Shown here: positions 7,061 through 13,989 of the stretch, piece after piece
How positions within the stretch are numbered: position 1 is the stretch's first letter
Layout of the letters: each line of letters begins with the position of its first letter
Translations under genes and position numbers: made by a program
DNA from: JAVBQJ01 sp031549115
GTDB taxonomy: Bacteria > Verrucomicrobiota > Lentisphaeria > Victivallales > Victivallaceae
Direction of reading: 5' to 3'
Length of the DNA stretch: 15,882 nucleotides
NCBI GenBank assembly: GCA_031549115.1
Contig: JAVBQJ010000133.1
Span: 1-15,882 of the forward strand
The notes under the pieces: generated by a model
The model's database searches: none
What the model saw: only the letters and a program-made list of their open reading frames with translations
What the model was told of the DNA's origin: nothing

Positions 7061-7476
7061 ATAGAGCCGATGGCGGAGCCGAAACCGAGCGCGAAGCGCG
7101 AGGGGGAAGAGCAAGTCCGCAGGACGTAGCGAGCACAGCGGCGGTCTGCCCTCCGTCATACGGAGTCGAGGGCGAAGCCGAACACGAGAGGGCTCGTCCC
7201 TCTCGGGCGAAGAGTAAGTCCGCGAAGCGGGCGTAACGAGCTGTCCAGCGCGCGAACAGCGCTGGTCGCCGATGGCGCCGCAGGCGCCCGAAAGAGGCGA
7301 AACGTACAGAAAGCGAGCCGGGAGGCGAGCGGATCATCCCGAGGTAGCGATGGTGTAGATTGGATTGGAAGCATGCGCGACAATCCAGTCTACACATAGA
7401 GCGAACGAGGCGCCGCACCAGCGGCCAACGATTGGCGGTCGGCACCATGAGTTTGCGAGGCGCCGCACCGGCGGCG
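7061..7476 (+). repeat. Family 1 structured intergenic element, copy 2 (expanded)
   Basis: This is the longest copy. ATAGAGCC opens it at 7061, after an A-rich lead-in that itself contains the weak AT foldback GTTTTTA/TAAAAAC. Core modules shared with other copies are CTCCG-TCATA-CGGAG (7151-7165), CCAGCGC/GCGCTGG (7245-7265) and the 15-base-pair hairpin (7353-7367 with 7381-7395), which has one T-G wobble. Extra hairpins absent from copy 1 are GCGC-gaa-GCGC (7089-7099), GTCC-gca-GGAC (7115-7125), GGC-gaa-GCC (7171-7179), CGAGAGGG-ctcgt-CCCTCTCG (7185-7205) and CCGC-gaa-GCGG (7220-7230). The 3' box GAGGCGCCGCACC occurs twice (7407-7425 and 7457-7475). Together with its A-rich lead-in it fills almost all of the 495-base gap. 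Confidence 0.85.
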
Positions 7477-7511
7477 TATATTCACCTTTGAACCAACGAG
7501 GCATCAACGAC

Positions 7512-8168
7512 ATGTCACTGCAAGACCGTTACCGGGTAAGCGGAACCGTGTTCATCTCCGACGATCCGGTGGCGCAAAGCACCGATTGGACGCCGTTGAA
7601 GCGTGGCGGCGCCTCGTTTCAGACCCACAAACTGGTCGAAGTATCGCCGGAGCTGCTCGAATTCCGGCCGACGGTATTCATGCGGATATTCAGCGGCGTT
7701 TTCCTGATTCCCGGCGCCGTGGCGGTGATTGCCGCCGTCTGGCTTGCCGTGACCGGCTCGGGAGATTGGAAAACCGCCCTGTTTCTGTGCGTCTGGGGAT
7801 TGCTTTTCGGAGGTGGAGGGGCGCTGTTGTGGTACTTCGGCGGTCGCCGCATGGTGTTCGATTTTGCCGAACGTGTCTTCCGGAGCGGCCGGAAAAATTC
7901 CTACCGTGACGCGGCAACGGACACGGGGAAAACCATCCCCTTCAACCGGTTTCACGCGCTCCAGATCGTCGCCGAATACTGTTCGGACAGCAAAGGGCCA
8001 GGCTATACCAGTTACGAATTGAATCTGGTGCTCGACGACGGCAGCCGCCGGAATATCACCGACCACGGCAAGCTCGGCAAGCTGCGGCGGGACGCCGAAA
8101 TCCTGCGCGCCCGCCTGAAGCTGCCGCTGTGGGACAACAGCCACGCGGAATGCAGCCGCATGATGTAA
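7512..8168 (+). CDS. Uncharacterised membrane protein, two membrane spans and a soluble C-terminal domain
   Basis: The protein has 218 residues from the ATG at 7512, preceded by GAGG at 7498-7501; the longer in-frame reading would start inside the repeat. Two hydrophobic spans (about 57-81 and 86-108) form a membrane hairpin, followed by a cytoplasm-type domain of about 110 residues. I recognise a recurring pattern there without a confirmed family name: ALQIV, then SYELNLVLDDGSRRNITDHG, then DAEIL....LPLWDN. I recall this ending in uncharacterised proteobacterial membrane proteins with a PH-like fold, but that is memory rather than a search. No catalytic motif is visible. The stop lies nine bases from the end of the MarR gene on the opposite strand, in tail-to-tail arrangement, with no clear terminator between. 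Confidence 0.7.
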   Translation: MSLQDRYRVSGTVFISDDPVAQSTDWTPLKRGGASFQTHKLVEVSPELLEFRPTVFMRIFSGVFLIPGAVAVIAAVWLAVTGSGDWKTALFLCVWGLLFGGGGALLWYFGGRRMVFDFAERVFRSGRKNSYRDAATDTGKTIPFNRFHALQIVAEYCSDSKGPGYTSYELNLVLDDGSRRNITDHGKLGKLRRDAEILRARLKLPLWDNSHAECSRMM

Positions 8169-8177
8169 AAAAGCGGA

Positions 8178-8606
8178 TCATAACTCACGGATCGCCTGAT
8201 AAAAGCGGCGGGAATATTCCACCAACTGCCGCTGTTCGTGTTCGGTGAACGCCGCCAACCCCTGCAAATCGATATTGTCCATCGCCAGCGAGACCTGACC
8301 GGCAAACGCATGTCCGGCAGGGGTTAGGGTGATAAGCCTGCGGCGGTGGTCGCTTTTCTGTTCCTGCCGGGAAATCAATTCCCTGGACTCCAAGTCCCGC
8401 AGGATGCTCGTCACCAGCTGGCGCTGAATATTGGCCCGGTCGGCCAGTTGCGCCGGCTCCACCCCCTCCGGATGGTCGTGCAACCATGCCAACACGAAAT
8501 AGGCGTTACGCGAAAGATTCCAGCGCTTCAGAAGTGAAATATAGACATTGTCCGTCAGCCGCCAGAGCTCCAGCCACTCCTTCAACAGTTTCCCGTCCGC
8601 CGTCAC
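8178..8606 (-). CDS. MarR-family transcriptional regulator
   Basis: The protein has 142 residues from a GTG start at 8606, chosen because a strong GGAGG (8611-8615) lies just upstream; an in-frame extension to 8810 would overlap the MATE gene. It has MarR architecture: an N-terminal dimerisation helix, NAYFVLAWLHDHPEGV, then the winged helix with PAQLADRANIQRQLVTSILRDLESR (recognition region) and a wing containing KSDHRRRLITLTPAGHAFA. C-terminal helices complete the dimer interface. It begins 46 bases after the MATE gene on the same strand, so the two form an operon. MarR proteins paired with efflux pumps usually repress the pump and are released by its substrates (for example MepR with MepA in Staphylococcus), so a similar loop is likely here. 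Confidence 0.88.
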   Translation of the reverse strand: MTADGKLLKEWLELWRLTDNVYISLLKRWNLSRNAYFVLAWLHDHPEGVEPAQLADRANIQRQLVTSILRDLESRELISRQEQKSDHRRRLITLTPAGHAFAGQVSLAMDNIDLQGLAAFTEHEQRQLVEYSRRFYQAIREL

Positions 8607-8652
8607 ACCGCCTCCTTTTTTCCCCGCCTGTCCACCGACGCCGGGCAGACCG

Positions 8653-9978
8653 CTACATTGCGCGCAACTCTGTTTTCCGCACTGTTTTTTTCCCGAACCA
8701 CAGGTAACACAGTATGGCAAATAATATAACCCGGGAAAGCGGCATCGCAAGCCAGACTCCATCCATTCCGAACCAAATCGGCAATGCAAACAGGCAAAGA
8801 GGCAATGCAAAGAAGGTATCTCCGTAAATCAGCAGCGAGGAATCGGCGATCTTCCCGGTCGACTGATAGTAATATCCCGCCACCCGGATTACCCCCAGCA
8901 GCAGGAACGCAGGCGCACTGAGAATCACTCCGTGGGCGGCAAGCTCGGCCTCCGGGCCGGTCAAACCGACCCAGCCGGGCATGATATCCCGAAACGCCAT
9001 CGAAAGCAGCATCAACACCACGCCCAGGCCGAATGCGCTCCAATAACCATAATTGCCGATCCGGTTCTGCCGCACGCGTTTTCCCGCGCCGTACATGTAA
9101 GCGGTCAGCGGCTGCACGCCCGCAGCCAACCCGGTCATCAGCAGCGATCCCACCGATTCCAGAGTCGCGACCAGTGTGTACGCCGCCAGGCCGTCCACTT
9201 CCCCATAACGCAGTGCCTGGTAGTTGTGCATGAACAGCATCGCGATAATCGCCAGCATATTGCCGAAAATCGGAATTCCGGTAACCGCGATCCGCCGCAC
9301 CATGCCGGCAGCCGGCTTCAACGTGTCCCAATTGATTTTAAGTTCGGTTTTCGGCGACAGAAAATAGACCACCCCGAGAAATCCCGAAAATGCCTGACTG
9401 ATCACCGTGGCATAGGCGGCACCGGCGGCACCCCAGGGGAATACCATGATGAAGAGCCAATCCAGAAACATATTCCCGACCAGTCCGGCGACAACCAGCC
9501 ACATCGCCAGAGTCGGCCGGCCGTCATTGCGGATCACCGCAATGCACCCGGACATGAACATCCAGATAAAAGCGCCGCATACGATGATCCGGGAATATGT
9601 CAGCGCATCCGGCAGCAGCTCCGGCGTCGCTCCGAAAAAACACAGAATCGGCTCCAGCCACAGCAGAATCGGGACGGCAAGCACAACCGAAGCGGCCAAC
9701 TGCAACGAAATCATGTTCCCGAACGCTTTTTGCGCCTGCGCTTCCGCATGCGCCCCGCGCGCCTGCGAGATGATGACCGCCGCCCCCGATCCGATCATAT
9801 CGCCGAAAGCGCCGAACACCATCACCAGCGGCCAGGTCAGCGCCACCGCCGCCAACCCGATTTTACCGATTCCGCGTCCGATGAAAATGGTATCGACAAT
9901 GCTGAACGATCCCGCAATCAGCATACCGGCCATTGACGGTCCGATATACCGCAAAAACAACTTGACATCCCGGCTCAT
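8653..9978 (-). CDS. MATE-family multidrug efflux transporter (MepA/NorM type)
   Basis: The protein has 441 residues and twelve predicted hydrophobic helices in two homologous halves, the hallmark of MATE antiporters, which expel cationic drugs or toxins using a sodium or proton gradient. Recognisable stretches are SFSIVDTIFIGRGIGKIGLA in helix 1, LTWPLVMVFGAFGDMIGSGAAVIISQ, and PWGAAGAAYATVISQAFSGFLG ahead of the central loop. The second half has the matching VATLESVGSLLMTGLAAGVQPL. The size matches the MepA subgroup. The ATG at 9978 follows GGGAGGGA eight to ten bases upstream. A promoter with a direct repeat lies in front, and the co-directional MarR gene follows. The substrate cannot be read from the sequence. 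Confidence 0.92.
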   Translation of the reverse strand: MSRDVKLFLRYIGPSMAGMLIAGSFSIVDTIFIGRGIGKIGLAAVALTWPLVMVFGAFGDMIGSGAAVIISQARGAHAEAQAQKAFGNMISLQLAASVVLAVPILLWLEPILCFFGATPELLPDALTYSRIIVCGAFIWMFMSGCIAVIRNDGRPTLAMWLVVAGLVGNMFLDWLFIMVFPWGAAGAAYATVISQAFSGFLGVVYFLSPKTELKINWDTLKPAAGMVRRIAVTGIPIFGNMLAIIAMLFMHNYQALRYGEVDGLAAYTLVATLESVGSLLMTGLAAGVQPLTAYMYGAGKRVRQNRIGNYGYWSAFGLGVVLMLLSMAFRDIMPGWVGLTGPEAELAAHGVILSAPAFLLLGVIRVAGYYYQSTGKIADSSLLIYGDTFFALPLCLFALPIWFGMDGVWLAMPLSRVILFAILCYLWFGKKTVRKTELRAM

Positions 9979-10005
9979 GAATCCCTCCCAAAATAATAAA
10001 ACTCA

Positions 10006-10036
10006 TTTACTATATATCTGTTTTACTATTTTGCAA
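10006..10036 (-). promoter_or_regulatory. Candidate promoter and MarR operator of the MATE-marR operon
   Basis: On the minus strand TTGCAA (10036-10031) and TATAGT (10014-10009) are 16 bases apart, forming a plausible promoter about 30 bases before the MATE start. The heptamer TAGTAAA occurs twice on this strand (complements of 10022-10028 and 10006-10012), 16 bases apart. One copy covers the -10 and the other lies between the boxes. Such a repeat would suit a dimeric repressor, and the MarR protein of the same operon is the obvious candidate. It is a direct rather than inverted repeat, which is less usual for MarR sites. Confidence 0.5.
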
Positions 10037-10155
10037 CCTCGAAGCGGCAGAAAAACCAGCGGCAATAGAGAAAATGCCGCCCTGTTTTTTGTTCGCCTGG
10101 TGACTGTTTTAAGGCGCGGCCAGCCGCATTTTATTGAATCCGTATCGTCAATCGT

Positions 10156-10292
10156 CCGCCGCCGGTGCGGCGCCAGAATCCGCTTCCTCCACCGCCAAAG
10201 GCTACGGAGGACAAGCTATGTTTTCTCCGGGTGTCCCCAACGAGGGACACCCCACAGGCAGTGGCACGTGCCACCCATATGACGGGCTCTAT
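10156..10292 (-). repeat. Family 1 structured intergenic element, copy 4 (divergent core)
   Basis: Read on the minus strand, ATAGAGCC (10292-10285) opens the element soon after the stop of the substrate-binding protein gene. The GGCGCCGCACCGGCGGCG box (10174-10157) closes it. The TCATA loop is kept, with the stem CCCG/TGGG containing one G-T wobble. The rest of the core is replaced by other foldbacks: the perfect 14-base palindrome GTGGCACGTGCCAC (10261-10274), GGGTGTCCC-caacga-GGGACACCC (10229-10252) and CCTCC/GGAGG (10186-10190 with 10206-10210) around AGCCTTTGGCGG. The 15-base-pair hairpin of the other copies is absent. The remaining bases of the 334-base gap (about 10037-10155 and 10293-10312) show no gene. 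Confidence 0.65.
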
Positions 10293-10312
10293 TTTATTTA
10301 AGAATTTTTACT

Positions 10313-12124
10313 TCACAGCTTGTCCAGGCTCAATGGGGTGAAGCGGGAGCGGAGCTCCTCGCGTTCGCGCCGGTCGGCGGTGATATATTTCCAGGCCCCA
10401 TACGAAAAATCATACGGGTGGAAGTTCTCAAACCAACTGTGTTTCAAATGGTAATTGACCGGGACGCTCTCGAATATCCACGGCGCGTCATCAGTCACCT
10501 TTTCCAGCATCCGGTGCACCAGCAAACTGCGCGCCGGCCCCGGAGGCAAGCTCAGGTACTCCTCGAACATCGCATCGTACGCCGGATCCGAGTAACCGAC
10601 CCGGTTGGCGCCGCCGAGATTGCCGGAGTAAAAGAGCTGCAGGAAGTTTTCCGCATCCGGATAGTCCCCTTTCCACGACAGCCGGAACAGTTGGATCTGC
10701 CCGGCGCCGAGCTTCTGGTAAAAACGCGGCGAATTGTTCAAAACCGGTATCGCCTGAATCCCCAGTTTGGCCATGTCGGCGGCAAAAAGCTCGCCGATCT
10801 GCCGGTGCATCGACGAGTTGCCGTTCATATCCAGCGTCAATGTCAACGCTTCGCCGGTCGCCGGATCGATGCCGCCGGGATAACCGGCCAACGCCAACTG
10901 CCGCGCCGCCTCCGCTTCGTCGTAATGCCCCCAGCGGTTGACGAACGCCGGGTCGTATTCGGGCACCCCCGGCGGCAATGGCCCCGAAGCCGGAAGCATC
11001 TGGTAGTTGGCGTACTCGATCAACCGGGGAATGTTGTAACCCAGCGTGATCGCCCGGCGCAATGCCGGATTGTCCGCGAACACCGGATCGCGCATATTGA
11101 AGCCGATATACTGGATCTCCAAGCTCGGCGCCCGCAGCATCCGAATGCCGCGTTCGGCCAGCGCCGGCGACAGCGTTTCACCCGCCCCCGCGGCGATCAG
11201 ATCGGTATTGTCGCGGGTGATCACGCTCATATCCAACCGCCCCTGCAAAAACAACAGCCATGCCGCCTGCGCCTGGCGCATGCTCAGCCACTCGATCCGG
11301 TCGGCCAGCGGCAAACGCCGCTCCCGGTCGGCCGGCTTCTCCGCCGCCGCGAAGGTTTCGTAGCGGTATTCGGGATTGCGGTTCATCGTGATCCGGTACT
11401 CCCGCTGCCACTCGTCCAGCAGAAACGGCCCCGAACCGACCGGGTGTTCCGAAATGCTTTCGCCGTAAAATTCGACCGCCCGGCGCGACACCACCCCGGT
11501 GCACGGAATCGCCAGCAAATACAGAAAGCGCGGGTCGGGCGCGGTCAATTCGATTTCAAAGGTGCGTTCATCGATCGCCCGCAATCCGGCGATGCCTTCG
11601 TCGTACAACCGATAATCGCCGGCCGGTGCTCCGGCGGTACGCGCGTAAAACGCGTCAAGGCCCCGGATTTTCCCGCGCACCAGGCTGTAAACGGCACTGT
11701 GCAGCCGGCTGTCGCCGAGGCGCAGCAGCGAAAAGATCACGGCGCGGCTATCGATTTTTCGCGCCTCCGGCGGCAAGCCGTCAAAGCAGGGGTCCGGATG
11801 AAACCACAGATCGTCGCGCAGCCGGAAGCGGAATGTCCGTCCATCGGCGCCGAGTTCGGGCAGCGTTTCCAGCATCGAAGGGCGCAATTCGTAAGGAAGC
11901 TCCGGGTAGTTGTATTGCAGCAGCGTATCGAAGAATGCGTTGATCAGCCGCTGGCTGCCGACGTCGGCGGCCAATGCCGGATCCAGCGATACAATCCGGC
12001 CGCCATCGGCAACCCGGACCACCCGGTCCAGTGTCTCCCCCTTGTCCGGAGCGCATCCGGCGCCGCACAGCAGCAGCAGCAACAGCGCCGCCAGCCGGCC
12101 CCAATAATACCGTCTTATTTGCAT
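10313..12124 (-). CDS. Lipoprotein substrate-binding protein of an ABC transporter (SBP_bac_5, oligopeptide type)
   Basis: The protein has 603 residues. An N-terminal lipoprotein signal is visible: two arginines, then LAALLLLLLCGAGC with the likely lipidated Cys24, although glycine at -3 is not the ideal lipobox residue. The mature part has the SBP_bac_5 order: SLDPALAADVGSQRLINAFFDTLLQY, a DGRTFRFRLRDDLWFHPD segment, HPVGSGPFLLDEW near the family signature, IQYIGFNMRDPVFADNPALRRAI, and LTLDMNGN later. Homologues capture oligopeptides or similar solutes for an ABC permease. No permease or ATPase gene is in the window, so this is an orphan binding protein here. The ribosome site before the ATG (AAGG, two or three bases away) is poor, but no other in-frame start lies nearby. 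It lies downstream of rhaB, separated by family 1 copy 3. Confidence 0.88.
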   Translation of the reverse strand: MQIRRYYWGRLAALLLLLLCGAGCAPDKGETLDRVVRVADGGRIVSLDPALAADVGSQRLINAFFDTLLQYNYPELPYELRPSMLETLPELGADGRTFRFRLRDDLWFHPDPCFDGLPPEARKIDSRAVIFSLLRLGDSRLHSAVYSLVRGKIRGLDAFYARTAGAPAGDYRLYDEGIAGLRAIDERTFEIELTAPDPRFLYLLAIPCTGVVSRRAVEFYGESISEHPVGSGPFLLDEWQREYRITMNRNPEYRYETFAAAEKPADRERRLPLADRIEWLSMRQAQAAWLLFLQGRLDMSVITRDNTDLIAAGAGETLSPALAERGIRMLRAPSLEIQYIGFNMRDPVFADNPALRRAITLGYNIPRLIEYANYQMLPASGPLPPGVPEYDPAFVNRWGHYDEAEAARQLALAGYPGGIDPATGEALTLTLDMNGNSSMHRQIGELFAADMAKLGIQAIPVLNNSPRFYQKLGAGQIQLFRLSWKGDYPDAENFLQLFYSGNLGGANRVGYSDPAYDAMFEEYLSLPPGPARSLLVHRMLEKVTDDAPWIFESVPVNYHLKHSWFENFHPYDFSYGAWKYITADRREREELRSRFTPLSLDKL

Positions 12125-12175
12125 AACCTTGTTTCTGAATTCGTAACGCGTCTGCCGGGTTCTGCGGCTTAGTGT

Positions 12176-12406
12176 TCGCCGCTGGTGCGGCGCCTCGTGC
12201 GCTCTATGTGTAGATCGGATTGTCGCTCACGCTTCCAATCCGATCTACACCATCGCTACCTCGGGCGGCTTCCGCTCGCCAGCTGGCTAGCTTACTATAC
12301 TTTCGCCCCAGTCGAGGCGCTGCGCCCCTGGGGCGACCAGCAGTATTCGCCTGCTGGACCGGCGCCTCCGTATGACGGAGGGCAGACCGCCGCTTCGCGG
12401 CTCTAT
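12176..12406 (-). repeat. Family 1 structured intergenic element, copy 3
   Basis: On the minus strand ATAGAGCC (12406-12399) starts six bases after the rhaB stop and the GAGGCGCCGCACC box (12196-12178) ends it. Modules follow the order of copy 1: GCCGC-gaa-GCGGC, CTCCG-TCATA-CGGAG, CCAGCAG-gcgaata-CTGCTGG (12357-12337), TCGCCCCAG/CTGGGGCGA around an inner hairpin, the CGAGGTAGCGATG linker, and a perfect 15-base-pair hairpin GTGTAGATCGGATTG / CAATCCGATCTACAC (12250-12208). ATAGAGC recurs at 12207-12201. Stem differences from copy 1 are compensated on the opposite arm. About 50 unremarkable bases (12125-12175) separate it from the start of the next gene. Confidence 0.85.
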
Positions 12407-12411
12407 TTTTT

Positions 12412-13890
12412 TTATTTGCACAGAACATCGAAGCGGTCGCGCCAGGCGTCGAACTTCGCCACCATGTCGGGGCGCGGCAGGTATTCGATCACCTTCGACG
12501 AGCGCTTGACCACCTCGCGCGCCGCCGCCAGATCCGCAATCTCCCCGAGCGCAATCCCCTGCGCCAGAATATTCCCGGTCGCAGTCGCCTCAACCGGCCC
12601 GGCCACCACCTTCAAATCGGCCGCATCCGCGGTCAACTGCATCAGCAACCCGTCCTTGGTGCCGCCGCCCACCATATTGACGCACTGGTATTTGACCCCG
12701 AGCAGCTTCTCCAACGCATGAATCTTGTCGGCGAAGTACAGCGCCAGCGAATCGTAAACCGCCCGCAGCAACGCCCCGTCATCCAGGAGCTCCCCCTGCT
12801 GCGTCGCCACCGTGAACTCACGGAAGCGCTTCGGCATATCCCCCGGCGTCAAAAAATGCGGCGCATTCGGGTTCAGCAGGAATTTCCCCGGTTCCGCCGC
12901 CCGCGCCAGATCCTCCATCTGCGCATAACTGATGTCGCGCCCGGATTCCCGCCAGATCCGGCGCGTTTCCTGAAACAGCCAGCTGCCCATGATGTTGGTG
13001 AGAAAACGGATCTTCCCGTTCAAACCGCCCTCATTGGTGAACGGCGCCACCCCCGCCTCCGGCGTACAGATCGGTTCGGCAATCTCGGCGCCGAGCAGCG
13101 CCCAGGTCCCGCAGCTGACATAACACCAGTCCCCCTGCGCCGGCGCCGGCACCGCGGCAACCGCACTGGCCGTATCGTGCGACCCGACCTTGATCACCGG
13201 AATCGGCGCGCAGTTGAATTTGGCGCAGAACTCCGGAGCCAATTTGCCGCCGACCGTGCACGGCTTGACCAGTCTCGGGAAGAAATCGCGCGGCAGCCCG
13301 AGCAAGTCGAGCAGCTCATAATCCCAGTCGCGTGTCGCCGGATTCAACAGGTTCGAAGTCGACGCTTCGGTGTATTCGTTGGTGCAATCGCCGCCGAACA
13401 TGTACTCGAGCGCATCGGGCATGAACAGCATGAAGCTGTTTTCGAAATCCTCCGGATGGTCGAGCTTGTGCGCCACCAGCTGATAGATGGTATTCAGCGA
13501 CATGAACTGCATCCCGGTACGGGCATACAGATCCTCTCTGGAAATCGTCTTGAACACCGCCGTCACCGCCTTTTCCGTGCGCGGATCGCGGTAATTGTAC
13601 GGCCAGCGCTTCGGCTTGCCGGTCGCCCGGTCGAAAACCACGTAATCGACCCCCCAGGTGTCCACCGCCATGCCGTCCAACGCCCCGAACTGCTTCAACG
13701 CCTCGCCCAGCCCGGTCTCCAACTCCTTGACCAACGCCGGGAAATCCCAGTAAAGCGCACCGTCGATCTCCGTCGGCCCGTTCGGGAAACGATGCACCTC
13801 CGTCAACGTCAGCTTCCCGCCGTCGAGCGACCCCACAATGCCGCGCCCCGAAGACGCACCCAGGTCAAACGCAAGATACTTTTTGGCCAT
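12412..13890 (-). CDS. rhaB: Rhamnulokinase
   Basis: The protein has 492 residues, close to E. coli RhaB (489). It phosphorylates L-rhamnulose at O1 with ATP, the second step of L-rhamnose breakdown, in the cytoplasm. FGGY-kinase motifs are in place: DLGASSGRG at 9-17 (N-terminal nucleotide-binding loop), VDTWGVDYVVFD at 76-87 (sugar pocket), VIKVGSHDTASAV with catalytic Asp239 (E. coli Asp237), and VNMVGGGTKDGLLMQL near 398-413 (ATP site). Residue spacing also matches RhaB rather than glycerol or xylulose kinases; fuculokinase is a less likely alternative. The ATG at 13890 follows AAAGGGA with suitable spacing. No rhamnose isomerase or aldolase gene is adjacent, so the rest of the pathway must lie elsewhere. 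Confidence 0.93.
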   Translation of the reverse strand: MAKKYLAFDLGASSGRGIVGSLDGGKLTLTEVHRFPNGPTEIDGALYWDFPALVKELETGLGEALKQFGALDGMAVDTWGVDYVVFDRATGKPKRWPYNYRDPRTEKAVTAVFKTISREDLYARTGMQFMSLNTIYQLVAHKLDHPEDFENSFMLFMPDALEYMFGGDCTNEYTEASTSNLLNPATRDWDYELLDLLGLPRDFFPRLVKPCTVGGKLAPEFCAKFNCAPIPVIKVGSHDTASAVAAVPAPAQGDWCYVSCGTWALLGAEIAEPICTPEAGVAPFTNEGGLNGKIRFLTNIMGSWLFQETRRIWRESGRDISYAQMEDLARAAEPGKFLLNPNAPHFLTPGDMPKRFREFTVATQQGELLDDGALLRAVYDSLALYFADKIHALEKLLGVKYQCVNMVGGGTKDGLLMQLTADAADLKVVAGPVEATATGNILAQGIALGEIADLAAAREVVKRSSKVIEYLPRPDMVAKFDAWRDRFDVLCK

Positions 13891-13904
13891 GTCCGATTTC
13901 CCTT

Positions 13905-13936
13905 TATATAATGTTTTTTCACTTTACCCTGGTAAA
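13905..13936 (-). promoter_or_regulatory. Candidate rhaB promoter with an overlapping palindrome
   Basis: TTTACC-CT-GGTAAA (13923-13936) is a near-perfect palindrome of the size bound by dimeric repressors. On the minus strand its left half can serve as a TTTACC -35 box. The CATTAT/TATATA sequence (13913-13905) can serve as the -10 at 17 to 20 bases, about 15 to 20 bases before the rhaB ATG. A protein bound at the palindrome would cover the promoter. The regulator is unknown. Confidence 0.45.
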
Positions 13937-13989
13937 ACGATAAAATACTCCCCCTCCACGCTTTTTTCAAGAGTAAAAAAGAAAATGCC

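Noticed and set aside
7061..7476. Regular spaced short repeats in copy 2 as a CRISPR array
   Set aside because: Units are unequal hairpins without constant repeat and spacer lengths, and no cas gene is near.
8607..8810. An N-terminal extension of the MarR protein
   Set aside because: It would overlap the end of the MATE gene by more than 150 bases and has no ribosome site, whereas the GTG at 8606 follows a strong GGAGG.
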